Assembly: GCA_014380605.1 (NCBI GenBank)
Contig: JACMJO010000358.1
Location: 1 to 5,793, forward strand
DNA: 5,793 nt
Direction: 5' to 3'
From: Fimbriimonadaceae bacterium
Lineage (GTDB): Bacteria; Armatimonadota; Fimbriimonadia; Fimbriimonadales; Fimbriimonadaceae
Shown in pieces: positions 5,574-5,793 of the stretch; the stretch's first letter is position 1, and every line of letters begins with the position of its first letter. The translations under genes were made by a program, and so were the position numbers. The notes under the pieces are model-generated. The model worked only from the letters and a program-made list of their open reading frames with translations, was not told the DNA's origin and made no database searches.

Positions 5574-5793
5574 ATGACCCAGCGACTTCCTGAGTGGCTA
5601 ACCATCCGGCTCCCTCGCCCGGACACAATCAAGGAAGTCGAGCAGATGATGCGGTCCAAGAGTCTGCACACGGTCTGCGAGAGCGCGCGATGCCCCAACC
5701 TTCCCGAGTGCTGGAGTAAGAAAACCGCGACTTTTATGATCCTGGGCGACACCTGCACCCGAAGCTGTGGTTTCTGTGCTATCAAGGTTGGAA
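5574..5793 (+). CDS. lipA: Lipoyl synthase, N-terminal part (runs off right edge)
   Basis: The first 73 residues of lipoyl synthase, the radical SAM enzyme that inserts two sulfurs (C6 and C8) into octanoyl groups attached to lipoyl domains of 2-oxoacid dehydrogenases and the glycine cleavage H protein. The auxiliary iron-sulfur cluster motif C-x4-C-x5-C is Cys35, Cys40 and Cys46 (CESARCPNLPEC), and the radical SAM C-x3-C-x2-C is Cys61, Cys65 and Cys68 (CTRSCGFC), joined by the typical ATFMILGDT block. All six ligands are present. The ATG at 5574 is the first possible start, since an in-frame TAA lies at 5565-5567, and MTQRLPEWLTIRLP is a usual LipA beginning. There is no Shine-Dalgarno; an extended -10 element lies directly upstream. 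It is separated by 54 bases from the preceding membrane gene and probably has its own promoter. The C-terminal three quarters is outside the window. Confidence 0.97.
   Translation, partial: MTQRLPEWLTIRLPRPDTIKEVEQMMRSKSLHTVCESARCPNLPECWSKKTATFMILGDTCTRSCGFCAIKVG

Overview
The window looks like ordinary chromosomal sequence from a moderately GC-rich, probably diderm bacterium. I cannot name the phylum. Three of the predicted promoters lie within a few bases of a start codon and lack a Shine-Dalgarno, which fits lineages that use leaderless mRNAs, but this is only a hint. No rRNA, tRNA, mobile element or CRISPR array is visible, and no gene-free stretch exceeds 300 bases.

Left half, minus strand (positions 2907 down to 1): an operon of three genes read right to left. 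These are a circularly permuted ATP-grasp protein, an alpha-E domain protein overlapping it by 8 bases, and the N-terminal third or so of a transglutaminase-like protein that runs off the left edge. This trio is a known conserved neighbourhood, predicted in comparative-genomic work to make and modify a peptide or amide-linked product. The product is not established.

Centre and right, plus strand (2985 to 4864): a divergent intergenic region carries candidate promoters for both directions. Four closely packed small genes follow: a predicted lipoprotein with a RraB-like domain, a YcxB-like two-helix membrane protein, a three-helix membrane protein with a soluble tail, and a cytoplasmic zinc-ribbon protein with a conserved C-terminal region. 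Gaps of 4, 17 and 5 bases suggest one transcript. The joint function is unknown; a membrane-associated or immunity-type role is possible but unproven.

Right end (4911 to 5793): a polytopic membrane protein with an unusual cysteine-rich loop starts at a TTG just after an inverted repeat. Then comes the beginning of lipA (lipoyl synthase), with all six cluster-binding cysteines visible. It sits behind an extended -10 element placed so close to the ATG that its mRNA would be leaderless or nearly so.
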